Assembly: GCF_002979555.1 (NCBI RefSeq)
Contig: NZ_PCOZ01000016.1
Span: forward strand, 1 to 64,000
Length of the DNA stretch: 64,000 nt
Reading direction: 5' to 3'
Source of the DNA: Pseudomonas sp. MYb60
Lineage (GTDB): Bacteria > Pseudomonadota > Gammaproteobacteria > Pseudomonadales > Pseudomonadaceae
Numbering within the stretch: the first letter of the stretch is position 1; each line of letters begins with the position of its first letter. Of the stretch, positions 8,486 through 18,077 are shown in pieces. The notes beneath the pieces are model-generated. The model was not told the origin of the DNA. It made no database searches and saw only the letters and a program-made list of their open reading frames with translations. A program made the position numbers and the translations under genes.

Positions 8486-9187
8486 CTACTCCAACCGATT
8501 TCGCAGCGCCGCCACGACGCTGTAGGTTTGCGCCTTGACCCGACTGGCCGGATCTTGCAGCGTCATCTGGATGCGCACACTGCGGATCAACGCCTCATTG
8601 GCCGGGTTGGCGTCGTAGCGCACCACCTCGGGTGACCCTGGCACGGCCGCCACGCCGAAACTGATATCGAAAGCCTGCACGTTGTCCGCCAGCACCGCCT
8701 TGGCCGGAGCAGCCGGGGTGCTGACCTTCAACTGCCCGGCCTCGAAGGTGTAGGTGACTCGGCGTACAGCAAAACGAACCTGGCCCGGCGATAAGGCCGG
8801 TACGCTGCCGGCATACGCCTGTGCGGTACCGGTGCAGTCGGACAGCACCGTCCAGTCTGGTTTGCCGCCTGCGTCCCCGACATCCGCCGTCATCAGCGTC
8901 AGTGCCTTTGACGACGCATTCCAACTCACAGGCTGATCGAACGCGGGTGGGGCGTTTTCGATAACCGCCGTGGACAGACACCCGAACATCCCGGCCTGGC
9001 GGATATCCTGGAGCATCTTGCCCAGCACAAATCGCGCGTCATCCTGCAGCAGCATCGCTGACTGCTGGCTGGCCTGGGTTGCGCGGGCGCTGATCAGTAC
9101 CTGGCCGGCGCCAAGCACCAGCACAAGCCCGACAGCCAGGGCCAGCAAGACCTCCAGCAGGCTGAAGCCTTGCACACGCCCCCTCAT
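8486..9187 (-). CDS. pilW: type IV pilus minor pilin PilW-like
   Basis: A 233-residue prepilin with the cleavage site RVQG|FSLLEVLLALAVG at its N-terminus and the PilW segment DIRQAGMFGC near residue 60. PilW, PilV, PilX and PilE form the minor pilin complex that starts type IV pilus assembly. Its start overlaps the pilV stop by 4 bp (ATGA). Confidence 0.9.
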   Translation of the reverse strand: MRGRVQGFSLLEVLLALAVGLVLVLGAGQVLISARATQASQQSAMLLQDDARFVLGKMLQDIRQAGMFGCLSTAVIENAPPAFDQPVSWNASSKALTLMTADVGDAGGKPDWTVLSDCTGTAQAYAGSVPALSPGQVRFAVRRVTYTFEAGQLKVSTPAAPAKAVLADNVQAFDISFGVAAVPGSPEVVRYDANPANEALIRSVRIQMTLQDPASRVKAQTYSVVAALRNRLE

Positions 9188-9612
9188 TGCAATGCTCCCG
9201 GCTCATGGCCGATACGGCTGGTCAGGGTGAAGGTTTCACGGGCATCCGCCGTGTTGCTGCCACGGCTGTCGTCCCAGCTGATGCTGACGGTCACCTCCTC
9301 GGCACTGAGCACGACCGATCCCTTGGCGTGCGCCCCGGCAAAACTGCGGACATTGGCGTGAAAATCGTGCAGGTCCAGGTCGCGCACCGTGGTGCTGGCA
9401 CGTATCCGGTCCAGCATGTCATAGGCGATGAAGCTCGCCTGGCTGGTGATCCTGGAGCTGTCGGTGTACTTGAGCGCATTGAGCTGGAGCATCGCCGCGC
9501 CCAACAGGCCGACGGATAGAACCAGCACCGCCACCAGCACCTCAACGAACGTCATGCCGGTTTGCGGTGGTGTCAACGGGAGGGAAAAGCAGGTGTTCGG
9601 GCAAGCAGGCAT
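9184..9612 (-). CDS. pilV: type IV pilus modification protein PilV
   Basis: A prepilin-like protein (142 residues from the ATG at 9612) with the segment G|MTFVEVLVAVLVLSVG, the PilV version of the cleavage site with Glu at mature position 5. The start is uncertain: in-frame ATGs at 9672, 9624 and 9612 all have weak ribosome sites. The leader from 9612 is about 19 residues and unusually poor in basic residues. It is the first gene of the pilVWXE operon and is divergent from the fimT-like gene. Confidence 0.82.
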   Translation of the reverse strand: MPACPNTCFSLPLTPPQTGMTFVEVLVAVLVLSVGLLGAAMLQLNALKYTDSSRITSQASFIAYDMLDRIRASTTVRDLDLHDFHANVRSFAGAHAKGSVVLSAEEVTVSISWDDSRGSNTADARETFTLTSRIGHEPGALQ

Positions 9613-9816
9613 TCCCGTCGTCATCCGTGTCGAAGGCCGAAAAAAGCAGATGTCATCTGCTGTGCGAGCCAAGACTAGCGCCGGTTTTTACTGCGCGCTG
9701 CTCCCGGAACAAAGGGAAATACTTTGGACATAAAGGCCATCAATCGCCCCCCCTGCCTGGACGCTATACCTAGGGACACCCCCGGACATTGGCCTGCATC
9801 CAAGGAGGAACAAGGC

Positions 9817-10398
9817 ATGCATCAACGAGGTTTCACCCTGATAGAACTGCTGCTGGGACTGATCGTGAGCGCCATCCTGGCGCACCTGGCCGTACCTGGC
9901 TTCAAGCAATTGCTGGAGTCACAGAGCCGACAGAATGCGGCACAGGCCCTCGCCGGCGGGCTGCGCTTTGCCCGCCTCGAAGCCATCGCACGCAACCGCG
10001 CAGTGATCATTCATGCTCTGGGCGACAACTGGAGCCAGGGTTGGCGGGTCATTGTGGATGTCAGCGGTCGCGGTCACCTGGACGATGACAATCCCGTACT
10101 GCTGGAGCACCCGGACAGTGGCCGGGTCCCCATCATGGGTAACGGGCCGGTCAAGACCCAGGTGCGCTTCAGCGGGTTGGGCGAACCGGTGTTTTCAGGC
10201 GGCGGTTTCCGCGCGGGCACCGTGCATGTGTGCGCCACGGACCAGGCGCAGAGCCTGTATCAGATTGTGCTGGCGCCCAGCGGACGCATCAGCCTGCGCA
10301 GCGAGAGTGCCGAGCAGGCGCTGTGCCGGAGCGGCTCCGGCACACAGGGGCTCAGAGCAGCGAGCGGACCCGCAGCTCCTTGGGCATGGAAAACGTGA
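9817..10398 (+). CDS. FimT/GspH-like minor pilin
   Basis: A 193-residue prepilin with leader MHQRG, cleavage site G|FTLIELLLGL and a GspH/FimT-type soluble domain; the stretch ARLEAIARNRAV is typical of FimT and FimU. The ATG at 9817 follows a strong AAGGAGG site. Some FimT proteins bind DNA during natural transformation, but this cannot be concluded here. It is divergent from pilV, and its last 47 bp overlap the 3' end of ispH on the other strand. It could equally be called fimU. Confidence 0.85.
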   Translation: MHQRGFTLIELLLGLIVSAILAHLAVPGFKQLLESQSRQNAAQALAGGLRFARLEAIARNRAVIIHALGDNWSQGWRVIVDVSGRGHLDDDNPVLLEHPDSGRVPIMGNGPVKTQVRFSGLGEPVFSGGGFRAGTVHVCATDQAQSLYQIVLAPSGRISLRSESAEQALCRSGSGTQGLRAASGPAAPWAWKT

Positions 10399-11299
10399 TG
10401 TTCTCTTCACGACCGGCCAACTCATCGGCACCGGTAGCGCCCCAGGCGTGCAACTGCTGGATGACGCCACGTACCAACACTTCCGGAGCCGAGGCCCCGG
10501 CAGTGATGCCGATCCGTTCCACGCCGTCGAACCAACTGCGCTGCATGTCTTCGGCACCGTCGATCAGGTACGCCGGGGTGTCCATGCGCTCGGCCAACTC
10601 GCGCAGGCGGTTGGAATTGGAACTGTTAGGGCTGCCCACCACCAGTACCACGTCACACTCGTTGGCCAATTGCTTGACCGCGTCCTGGCGGTTTTGCGTG
10701 GCGTAGCAGATGTCGTCCTTGCGCGGGCCACCGATGGCTGGAAAGCGCGTACGCAAGGCATCGATGACGCGGCTGGTGTCGTCCATGGACAAGGTGGTCT
10801 GCGTCACGAATGCTAGGCGCTCAGGGTTATTCACCTGCAGGTTGGCAACGTCTTTTTCGTCTTCCACCAGGTAAATGGCGCCGCCGTTACTGGCATCGTA
10901 CTGACCCATGGTGCCTTCGACTTCCGGATGGCCGGCGTGGCCGATCAGGATGCACTCGCGGCCATCACGGCTGTAGCGCGCAACTTCGATGTGCACCTTG
11001 GTGACCAGCGGGCAGGTGGCATCGAAGACTTTCAGGCCACGGCCCGCCGCTTCGGTGCGTACGGCCTGGGAAACACCGTGGGCGCTGAAGATGACGATCA
11101 CGTCGTCCGGCACCTGCTCCAACTCTTCGACAAAGATGGCACCGCGTGCACGCAGGTCTTCAACCACGAATTTATTGTGGACGACTTCATGGCGCACATA
11201 AATCGGCGGCCCGAAGACCTCCAGGGCGCGGTTGACGATTTCGATCGCCCGATCCACGCCGGCGCAGAAGCCACGGGGGTTGGCGAGTTTGATTTGCAT
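10352..11299 (-). CDS. ispH: 4-hydroxy-3-methylbut-2-enyl diphosphate reductase IspH
   Basis: A 315-residue [4Fe-4S] enzyme that makes IPP and DMAPP in the last step of the MEP isoprenoid pathway. Cluster ligands appear in GFCAGVDRAI (Cys12) and DATCPLVTKVH (near residue 96), with a third Cys in DDICYATQNRQ near 197. The substrate-binding motif NSSNSNRL is also present. It closes the gene string ribF-ileS-lspA-fkpB-ispH, although 132 bp containing a repeat separate it from fkpB. Confidence 0.97.
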   Translation of the reverse strand: MQIKLANPRGFCAGVDRAIEIVNRALEVFGPPIYVRHEVVHNKFVVEDLRARGAIFVEELEQVPDDVIVIFSAHGVSQAVRTEAAGRGLKVFDATCPLVTKVHIEVARYSRDGRECILIGHAGHPEVEGTMGQYDASNGGAIYLVEDEKDVANLQVNNPERLAFVTQTTLSMDDTSRVIDALRTRFPAIGGPRKDDICYATQNRQDAVKQLANECDVVLVVGSPNSSNSNRLRELAERMDTPAYLIDGAEDMQRSWFDGVERIGITAGASAPEVLVRGVIQQLHAWGATGADELAGREENITFSMPKELRVRSLL

Positions 11300-11369
11300 G
11301 CTGTGCCTCGTGTCTTGCAGCTATCTGGGTCAGGCGTGACGCCAACCCAACTGACAATGAAGATCAAAG

Positions 11370-11394
11370 GTGGGAGGGGCAAGCCCCCTCCCAC
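11370..11394. repeat. REP-like inverted repeat
   Basis: GTGGGAGGGG and CCCCTCCCAC are separated by a few bases, which makes a very stable hairpin in the 132-bp gap between fkpB and ispH. It is one of several related repeats between genes in this window. Confidence 0.8.
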
Positions 11395-11431
11395 ACAAGC
11401 CCACTTCACACAATTGATCGTGTGTCGTTGA

Positions 11432-11884
11432 TCAGAGCGCTTTAACGTCGATGATTTCGACATCAAAGGTCAAGGTTTTACCGGCCAACGGGTGGTTGAA
11501 GTCGATGGTCACCTGGGTGTCATCGAAGGTTTTCACCACACCGGGCAGTTCGGTGTTCGCGGCATCATTGAAGATCACCAGCAGGCCTTCCGAAAGGTCC
11601 ATGCCTTCGAATTGCGAGCGCGGGATGATCTGCACGTTTTGCGGGTTGGGCTGGCCAAAGGCGTTTTCCGGCAGGATCTGCAGTTTGCGCTTGTCGCCGG
11701 CCTTGAAGCCGAACAGGGCCGCTTCGAAACCCGGCAGCAAATTGCCGTCGCCGACCTTGAAGGTGGCTGGGGCCTTGTCGAACGTGCTGTCGACCGTGTC
11801 GCCATTCTCCAGGCGCAGTGCAAAGTGCAAAGTGACTTCCGTGTTCTGGCCGATGCGTTGCTCAGCCAATACCTGATCAGTCAT
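11432..11884 (-). CDS. fkpB: FKBP-type peptidyl-prolyl isomerase FkpB (SlpA)
   Basis: A 150-residue SlyD-like FKBP. The FKBP part (HFALRLENGDTVDSTFDK and LLPGFEAALFGFKAGDK) is interrupted by an insert-in-flap domain (about residues 70-125, including NPQNVQIIPRSQF), as in SlpA and SlyD. It lacks the His-rich tail of the SlyD-like protein at 18640-19125. It is translated from an ATG overlapping the lspA 3' end by 8 bp. Its exact cellular substrates are not known. Confidence 0.93.
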   Translation of the reverse strand: MTDQVLAEQRIGQNTEVTLHFALRLENGDTVDSTFDKAPATFKVGDGNLLPGFEAALFGFKAGDKRKLQILPENAFGQPNPQNVQIIPRSQFEGMDLSEGLLVIFNDAANTELPGVVKTFDDTQVTIDFNHPLAGKTLTFDVEIIDVKAL

Positions 11885-12386
11885 TGACGGTCTCTCCGGT
11901 TTTCTTGCTCTTGAACATATCCAGCGCCAGCATGATTGCACCGATGGTGATGGCGCTGTCGGCAAAGTTGAACGCCGGGAAATACCAGCGGTTCTGCCAA
12001 TGCACCAGAATGAAATCGATCACATGGCCCAAGGCAATGCGGTCGTACAGGTTGCCCAGCGCGCCGCCCAGTACCAGGGCGAGGGCGACAGCCAACCAGG
12101 TGTCATCGCGGCCAAGGCGCTTGAGCCACACCACCAGCACCGCACTGACCACCACGGCGATCAGGGCGAACAGCCAGCGCTGCCAGCCACCGCCATCAGC
12201 CAAAAAGCTGAAAGCGGCGCCGGTGTTATAAGCCAGGGTCCAGCTGAAGTAATCCGGGATTACCACGATCTGCTGGAACATCTGCAAGGAGCCTTCGAAA
12301 TGAGCCTTGCTGACCTGGTCGATGACCAGGACCAGCACACTCAGCACGAGCCAGCCCAGACGTCCGAAACGGCCGGCATTAGGCAT
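11877..12386 (-). CDS. lspA: lipoprotein signal peptidase LspA
   Basis: A 170-residue inner-membrane aspartyl protease (signal peptidase II) that removes the signal peptides of prolipoproteins. Four membrane helices are visible, and the catalytic aspartates lie in NLYDRIALGHVIDF and FNFADSAITIG. The ATG at 12386 overlaps the ileS 3' end by 8 bp. Targets in this window include BamD, LolB, HrcJ and HrpT. Confidence 0.96.
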   Translation of the reverse strand: MPNAGRFGRLGWLVLSVLVLVIDQVSKAHFEGSLQMFQQIVVIPDYFSWTLAYNTGAAFSFLADGGGWQRWLFALIAVVVSAVLVVWLKRLGRDDTWLAVALALVLGGALGNLYDRIALGHVIDFILVHWQNRWYFPAFNFADSAITIGAIMLALDMFKSKKTGETVND

Positions 12387-15210
12387 AGTGGCGAACCTCA
12401 CCGGCACCGCTGATGTTGTCGACGCAACGACCACAGATTTCCGGATGCTCAGGGTTCACGCCAACATCTTCACGGCAGTGCCAGCAACGGGCGCACTTGG
12501 GGAAGGCCGACTTGACCACTTTGAGCTTCAAGCCCGGTACTTCGGTGGCAACGGCGTCCGCCGGGGCCTGGGCAAACGGTGCCAGGCTCGCGGTGGAGGT
12601 GATCAGCACGAAACGCAGTTCGTTGCTCAGCTTGGCCAGGTCGGCGGTCAGGCCTTCCTCGGCAAACAGGGTGACTTCGGCTTGCAGGTTGCCACCGACG
12701 GCCTTGGCCGCCCGCTGCACTTCCAGCTCCTTGTTCACCGCTACCTTGACGGCCATCACGCCTTCCCAGTACTCGCGGCCCAGTTCGAAGTCGGCCGGCA
12801 GTTCGGCCAGGTTTTCGTACCAGGTGTTGAGCATCACCGACTCGTTGCGCTCGCCCGGCAGGTATTCCCACAGTTCGTCGGCGGTGAACGCCAGGATCGG
12901 AGCGATCCAGCGCACCAGCGCTTCGGAGATGTGGTACAGCGCGGTCTGCGCCGAACGGCGTGCCTTGCTGTTGGCGCCGGTGGTGTACTGGCGGTCCTTG
13001 ATGATGTCGAGGTAGAAACCACCCAGCTCCTGCACGCAGAAGTTGTGGATCTTCGAGTACACGTTCCAGAAGCGGTACTCACCGTAGTTTTCCTGCAACT
13101 CGCGTTGCAGCAACAGGGTCCGGTCCACGGCCCAGCGGTCGAGGGCAAGCATGTCCTCGGCTGGCAGGATGTCGGTGGCCGGGTTGAAACCGGTCAGGTT
13201 CGACAGCAGGAAGCGTGCGGTATTGCGGATACGGCGGTAGGCATCGGCGCTGCGGGCCAGGATCTGGTCCGAGACGGCGATTTCACCCGAATAGTCGGTC
13301 GACGCGACCCACAGACGCATGATGTCGGCGCCCAGGGTGTCATTGATCTTTTTCGGCTCGATCACGTTTTTCAGCGACTTGGACATCTTGCGGCCCGTCT
13401 CATCGACGGTAAAGCCGTGGGTCAGCAGTTCGCGGTACGGCGCGTGGTCATCGATGGCGCAACCGGTCAGCAGGGACGAGTGGAACCAGCCACGGTGTTG
13501 GTCCGAACCTTCAAGGTACAGGTCGGCACGCGGGCCGGTCTCATGGCCCATCGGGTGCGAGCCGCGCAGGACGTGCCAGTGGGTGGTGCCCGAGTCGAAC
13601 CACACGTCGAGGGTGTCGCTGATCTTGTCGTACTGCGGCGCCTCATCGCCGAGCAGTTCGGCGGCGTCCAGCTTGAACCAGGCCTCGATGCCTTCCTGCT
13701 CAACGCGCAGGGCCACTTCTTCCATCAGTTCGACGGTACGTGGGTGCAGCTCGCCGCTTTCCTTGTTCAGGAAGAACGGGATCGGCACGCCCCAGTTACG
13801 CTGGCGGGAGATGCACCAGTCCGGGCGGTTGGCGATCATCGAGTGCAAGCGCGCCTGGCCCCAGGCCGGGACGAACTTGGTGTCTTCGATGGCTTTGATC
13901 GCGCGGTTGCGCAGGGTGTCGCCACGGGTTGGCTCTTTGTCCATGCCGATGAACCACTGCGCGGTGGCGCGGTAGATCAGCGGGGTCTTGTGGCGCCAGC
14001 AGTGCATGTAGCTGTGCTGGATGGCGGCGGTTTGCATCAACGCACCGACTTCACGCAGCTTTTCGATGATCGGCTGGTCGGCCTTGAAAATGAACTGGCC
14101 ACCGAAGAATTCCAGCGACGGCACGTAGACGCCGTTGCTCTGCACTGGATTGATGATGTCATCGTTGACCAGGCCGTACTTTTTGCAGATGACAAAGTCG
14201 TCTACGCCGTAGGCAGGCGAGCAGTGAACGATGCCGGTACCCGAGCCCAGCTCGACGTAGTCAGCCAGGTACACCGGCGACAGACGGTCATAAAACGGGT
14301 GACGGAAGTTGATCAATTCCAGCGCGCTACCGGTGGTAGTCGCGATGACCGAACCTTGCAGCTCATAACGGGCCAGGCAGGCTTCAACCATCTCTTCAGC
14401 CAGCACCAGCAGGCGGTCGCCGACGTCTACCAGAGCGTAGGTGAACTCCGGGTGCACGTTCAGCGCCTGGTTGGCCGGGATGGTCCACGGGGTGGTGGTC
14501 CAGATCACGATGGCGGCAGGCTTGGCCAGCGATGCCAGGCCAAAGGCCTCGGCCAGCTTGGCGTCGTCGGCGATCGGGAAAGCCACGTCGATGGTCGAGG
14601 ACTTCTTGTCTTCGTACTCGACTTCCGCTTCAGCCAGGGCCGAACCGCAGTCAAAGCACCAGTTCACGGGCTTGAGGCCCTTGAACACGAAACCGCCCTT
14701 GACGATTTCGGCCAAGGCACGGATTTCACCGGCCTCGTTCTTGAAGTTCATGGTCTTGTACGGATTGTCCCACTCGCCGAGCACGCCCAGGCGGATGAAC
14801 TCGGACTTCTGCCCTTCGATCTGCTCGGTGGCGTAGGCACGGCACAGTTCGCGGGTTTTATCCGCGCCCAGGTTCTTGCCGTAGGTCACTTCGACTTTAT
14901 GTTCGATCGGCAGGCCGTGGCAGTCCCAACCCGGCACGTATGGCGCGTCGAAGCCCGACAGGGTCTTCGAGCGCAGGATCATGTCCTTGAGGATCTTGTT
15001 CAGCGCATGACCGATGTGAATCGTGCCGTTGGCATAAGGAGGGCCGTCGTGCAGGACGAATTTCGGACGATCCTTGCCAATTTCGCGCAACTTTCCGTAC
15101 AGGCCAATACTGTCCCAGCGCTGCAGAATCTGCGGTTCGCGCTGTGGCAGGCCGGCCTTCATTGGGAAGGCGGTGTCCGGAAGGTTTAGCGTGGCTTTAT
15201 AGTCGGTCAT
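12379..15210 (-). CDS. ileS: isoleucyl-tRNA synthetase
   Basis: A 943-residue class I aminoacyl-tRNA synthetase. The HIGH motif appears in GTIHIGHALNKI near residue 65 and KMSKS in GRKMSKSLKN near residue 604. The large CP1 editing domain lies between them, and a C-terminal zinc finger (CARCWHC and CGRC) ends the protein, as in the bacterial type. It is co-transcribed with ribF upstream and lspA downstream, as in many gammaproteobacteria. Confidence 0.98.
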   Translation of the reverse strand: MTDYKATLNLPDTAFPMKAGLPQREPQILQRWDSIGLYGKLREIGKDRPKFVLHDGPPYANGTIHIGHALNKILKDMILRSKTLSGFDAPYVPGWDCHGLPIEHKVEVTYGKNLGADKTRELCRAYATEQIEGQKSEFIRLGVLGEWDNPYKTMNFKNEAGEIRALAEIVKGGFVFKGLKPVNWCFDCGSALAEAEVEYEDKKSSTIDVAFPIADDAKLAEAFGLASLAKPAAIVIWTTTPWTIPANQALNVHPEFTYALVDVGDRLLVLAEEMVEACLARYELQGSVIATTTGSALELINFRHPFYDRLSPVYLADYVELGSGTGIVHCSPAYGVDDFVICKKYGLVNDDIINPVQSNGVYVPSLEFFGGQFIFKADQPIIEKLREVGALMQTAAIQHSYMHCWRHKTPLIYRATAQWFIGMDKEPTRGDTLRNRAIKAIEDTKFVPAWGQARLHSMIANRPDWCISRQRNWGVPIPFFLNKESGELHPRTVELMEEVALRVEQEGIEAWFKLDAAELLGDEAPQYDKISDTLDVWFDSGTTHWHVLRGSHPMGHETGPRADLYLEGSDQHRGWFHSSLLTGCAIDDHAPYRELLTHGFTVDETGRKMSKSLKNVIEPKKINDTLGADIMRLWVASTDYSGEIAVSDQILARSADAYRRIRNTARFLLSNLTGFNPATDILPAEDMLALDRWAVDRTLLLQRELQENYGEYRFWNVYSKIHNFCVQELGGFYLDIIKDRQYTTGANSKARRSAQTALYHISEALVRWIAPILAFTADELWEYLPGERNESVMLNTWYENLAELPADFELGREYWEGVMAVKVAVNKELEVQRAAKAVGGNLQAEVTLFAEEGLTADLAKLSNELRFVLITSTASLAPFAQAPADAVATEVPGLKLKVVKSAFPKCARCWHCREDVGVNPEHPEICGRCVDNISGAGEVRHYA

Positions 15211-15224
15211 TTAAGGCTCTTCGG

Positions 15225-16163
15225 TTAGCGATGGGCGCTAGGTGCGGCTAGTGCACGGGCGGCGGCGACATCCGCATTGATCGCCGTTTTCAACGCCTCG
15301 AGGGAGGCGAAACGCTGCTCTTCACGCAGCTTCTGGTGGAAAACCACCGTCAAACGCCGGTCATACAGATCACCGGCAAAATCCAAAAGGTGAACTTCCA
15401 GGTGGGCCTTGCCATCACCTGCAACCGTGGGCCTGACGCCTATGTTGGCGACTCCCGGCCACGGTTGGCCATCGATGTCGACGCTGACCAGGTAGACCCC
15501 GGTCAGCGGCACACGACGGCGCTTGAGTTGCACGTTGGCGGTTGGCGTGCCCAGTTGGCGCGCCAGCTTCTGGCCGTGCAGGACCCGCCCGGCAATGCGG
15601 AACGGGCGACCGAGCAAACGCTCGGCCAAGGCGAAGTCGGCAGCGGCCAGGGCGTTACGCACCTGGGTACTGCTCACGCGCAGGCCGTCCAGTTCGACGG
15701 TTTGCGCGGCTTCGACGGTAAACCCCTGGTTGACGCCGGCCTGTTGCAGGAAATCGAAATCCCCGACGCGGTCGCAACCAAACCGGAAGTCGTCACCGAC
15801 CTCCAAATGCTGCACGCCCAAGCCATCGACCAGGATACGGTCGACGAACTCGGCGGCGCTGAGGCTTTGCAACCGCTGGTTGAAGGCCAGGCAGAGGACA
15901 CGGTCCACGCCCTCTTCCGCCAGCAGCTGCAGCTTGTCCCGCAAGCGGGCCAGCCGGGCCGGCGCGGTCTCGGGCGTAAAGTACTCCCGCGGCTGTGGCT
16001 CGAAAATCACCACGCAGCTGGGCACGCCCAACTCGACCGCACGCTCGCGCAGCCGGGCCAGGATAGCCTGGTGGCCACGGTGAACACCGTCAAAGTTGCC
16101 AATAGTGGCGACGCAGCCCCGATGCTCGGGGCGCAGGTTGTGGAGACCTCGAACCAGCTGCAT
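15225..16163 (-). CDS. ribF: bifunctional riboflavin kinase/FAD synthetase RibF
   Basis: A 312-residue enzyme that makes FMN and FAD from riboflavin. The N-terminal nucleotidyltransferase carries ATIGNFDGVHRGHQ (about residues 18-31). The C-terminal flavokinase carries GTPTANV and GVYLV. The ATG at 16163 gives the normal family length; upstream in-frame ATGs would add about 25 residues that do not look conserved. It lies 14 bp upstream of ileS. Confidence 0.96.
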   Translation of the reverse strand: MQLVRGLHNLRPEHRGCVATIGNFDGVHRGHQAILARLRERAVELGVPSCVVIFEPQPREYFTPETAPARLARLRDKLQLLAEEGVDRVLCLAFNQRLQSLSAAEFVDRILVDGLGVQHLEVGDDFRFGCDRVGDFDFLQQAGVNQGFTVEAAQTVELDGLRVSSTQVRNALAAADFALAERLLGRPFRIAGRVLHGQKLARQLGTPTANVQLKRRRVPLTGVYLVSVDIDGQPWPGVANIGVRPTVAGDGKAHLEVHLLDFAGDLYDRRLTVVFHQKLREEQRFASLEALKTAINADVAAARALAAPSAHR

Positions 16164-16282
16164 AACGCGCTTCTTGCTCATAAAGTGGTCGATTATAACC
16201 ACACCCGGCCCCGGACGACAGGCAACAGAACAGGCCAAATGGATCGAATCGATAAAACAACGGTTTTATCGCTGGAATCTCG

Positions 16283-17821
16283 CTAACCCAGCGACTTGCG
16301 ATTGAAATCCCGCAGGCGGAAGCCCTGTAGCAGCAACATCCCGAAGTACACCACCACGCCAGCCACCACCAACACGCCCAGGCGCAGGAAGCGCTCCAGC
16401 ATGTTGCCCTGGTCCCAGGCCGGCATGAAGTGCATCAGGCCCAGCAATACGGCGGACATCATTGCCACCGCCACCAGCAACTTCAGTGCGAACAGCCCCC
16501 AGCCTGCCTGCGGCTGGAACATCTGCTGCTTGCGCAATTGATAAAACAGCAGGCCGGCGTTGATACACGCGCCCGCACTGATTGCCAGGGCCAAACCGGC
16601 GTGAGCCAAGGGGCCGATGAACACCAGGTTGAGGAGTTGGGTGACGATCAGCGTGAAGATAGCGATTTTCACTGGTGTACGGATGTTTTGCTGCGCATAG
16701 AAGCCTGGTGCCAGCACTTTGATCACGATAATGCCGAGCAGGCCCACTGAATAGGCAATCAGCGCGCGCTGGGTCATCGAGGCGTCAAACGCGCTGAACT
16801 GGCCGTATTGGAACAGCGCCACGGTCAATGGCTCGGCCAGGATGCCCAGGGCCAGCGCACACGGCAGCACCAGCACAAAGCACAGGCGCAGGCCCCAATC
16901 GAGGATGCGCGAGTATTCCTGGCGGTCCTTGCTGGCGTAGGTGCGCGACAGCGTTGGCAGCAGGATCGTGCCGAGGGCCACGCCGAGTACGCCGGACGGC
17001 AATTCCATCAAACGGTCCGCGTAGTACATCCACGACACCGAGCCGGAGACCAGCAATGACGCGAACGCGGTGTTGATGATCAGGGAAATCTGGCTGACGG
17101 AGACGCCGAGGATCGCCGGCAACATATTGCGCATTACCCGCCAGACCCCGGTGTCCTTGAGGTTCAGGCGCGGCAGCACGAGCATGCCGATCTTTTTCAG
17201 GTGCGGCAGTTGGTAGAGCAACTGCGCCAGCCCGCCGGCCAGAACGGCCCAGCCCAGCGCCATCACCGGTGGGTCGAAGTACGGGGTGAGGAACAGCGCG
17301 AAGATAATCATGCTGACGTTCAACAGGGTCGGCACGAAGGCCGGCACCGAGAAGCGGTTCCAGGTATTGAGGATCGCGCCGGCCAGGGATGAGAGGGAGA
17401 TCAGCAATATATAAGGAAAGGTTACCCGCAGCAGGTCGGTGGTCAGCGCAAACTTTTCCGGGGTATTGGCAAAGCCAGGGGCAGTCGCCCAGATCACCCA
17501 GGGCGCGGCGAGCATGCCAAGGACGGTCACCAGCATCAAAACAAGGGTCAACAGACCCGAGACGTAGGCAATAAAGGTGCGGGTGGCTTCTTCGCCCTGC
17601 TGAGTCTTGTATTCGGCCAGGATCGGCACGAACGCCTGGGAAAATGCGCCTTCGGCGAAGATCCGCCGCAGCAGATTGGGCAGTTTGAAGGCTATAAAGA
17701 AGGCATCCGTGGCCATGCTGGCGCCAAAAATACGCGCCAGCAGGGTGTCGCGCACGAACCCTAAAACCCGGGAGATCATGGTGATAGAGCTGACGGCGGC
17801 CAACGATTTGAGGAGGTTCAT
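16283..17821 (-). CDS. murJ: lipid II flippase MurJ
   Basis: A 512-residue polytopic membrane protein of the MOP superfamily with about 14 predicted helices. It moves lipid II across the inner membrane for peptidoglycan synthesis. The N-terminus (SLAAVSSITMISRVLGFVRD) and the segment GAFSQAFVPILAEY are typical of MurJ. It lies upstream of ribF on the same strand with a 119-bp gap, and is divergent from rpsT. Confidence 0.97.
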   Translation of the reverse strand: MNLLKSLAAVSSITMISRVLGFVRDTLLARIFGASMATDAFFIAFKLPNLLRRIFAEGAFSQAFVPILAEYKTQQGEEATRTFIAYVSGLLTLVLMLVTVLGMLAAPWVIWATAPGFANTPEKFALTTDLLRVTFPYILLISLSSLAGAILNTWNRFSVPAFVPTLLNVSMIIFALFLTPYFDPPVMALGWAVLAGGLAQLLYQLPHLKKIGMLVLPRLNLKDTGVWRVMRNMLPAILGVSVSQISLIINTAFASLLVSGSVSWMYYADRLMELPSGVLGVALGTILLPTLSRTYASKDRQEYSRILDWGLRLCFVLVLPCALALGILAEPLTVALFQYGQFSAFDASMTQRALIAYSVGLLGIIVIKVLAPGFYAQQNIRTPVKIAIFTLIVTQLLNLVFIGPLAHAGLALAISAGACINAGLLFYQLRKQQMFQPQAGWGLFALKLLVAVAMMSAVLLGLMHFMPAWDQGNMLERFLRLGVLVVAGVVVYFGMLLLQGFRLRDFNRKSLG

Positions 17822-17995
17822 TGAAAGAGTTTGCGCCTATTAGATAAACAGCAGGCGAACAACGCGCCTACTTATGCGATACTGCGCGCCTGCAAAACAG
17901 CACAGAGCCAAAGCTCGCGAGTTTACAGGTCAAGCGCCGGAAATAAATCACCCGCCTCTTCAGATCGACCACTCAGCAGTTCGCATCAGCCGCCC

Positions 17996-18024
17996 TTGAC
18001 AACCCATCAAGTCATCGGCATGAT
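17996..18024 (+). promoter_or_regulatory. sigma-70 promoter of rpsT
   Basis: A perfect TTGACA, a 17-bp spacer and CATGAT lie about 54 bp before the rpsT start. The rest of the 256-bp gap between murJ and rpsT shows nothing else clear. Confidence 0.65.
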
Positions 18025-18077
18025 TCGCGGCCTATTTTGTTTGCTATTTCCTAAAAAGTCTTTCGAGGAGCTCGACG

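Noticed and set aside
12307..15189. A 960-codon open frame opposite ileS
   Set aside because: Antisense frame of ileS with the same His/Gln/Val-rich look and no family motif. The frames opposite pta (19233-21566), cysNC (22701-24449), the siderophore receptor (27730-29424) and the TPR lipoprotein (47615-49606) were rejected on the same grounds.
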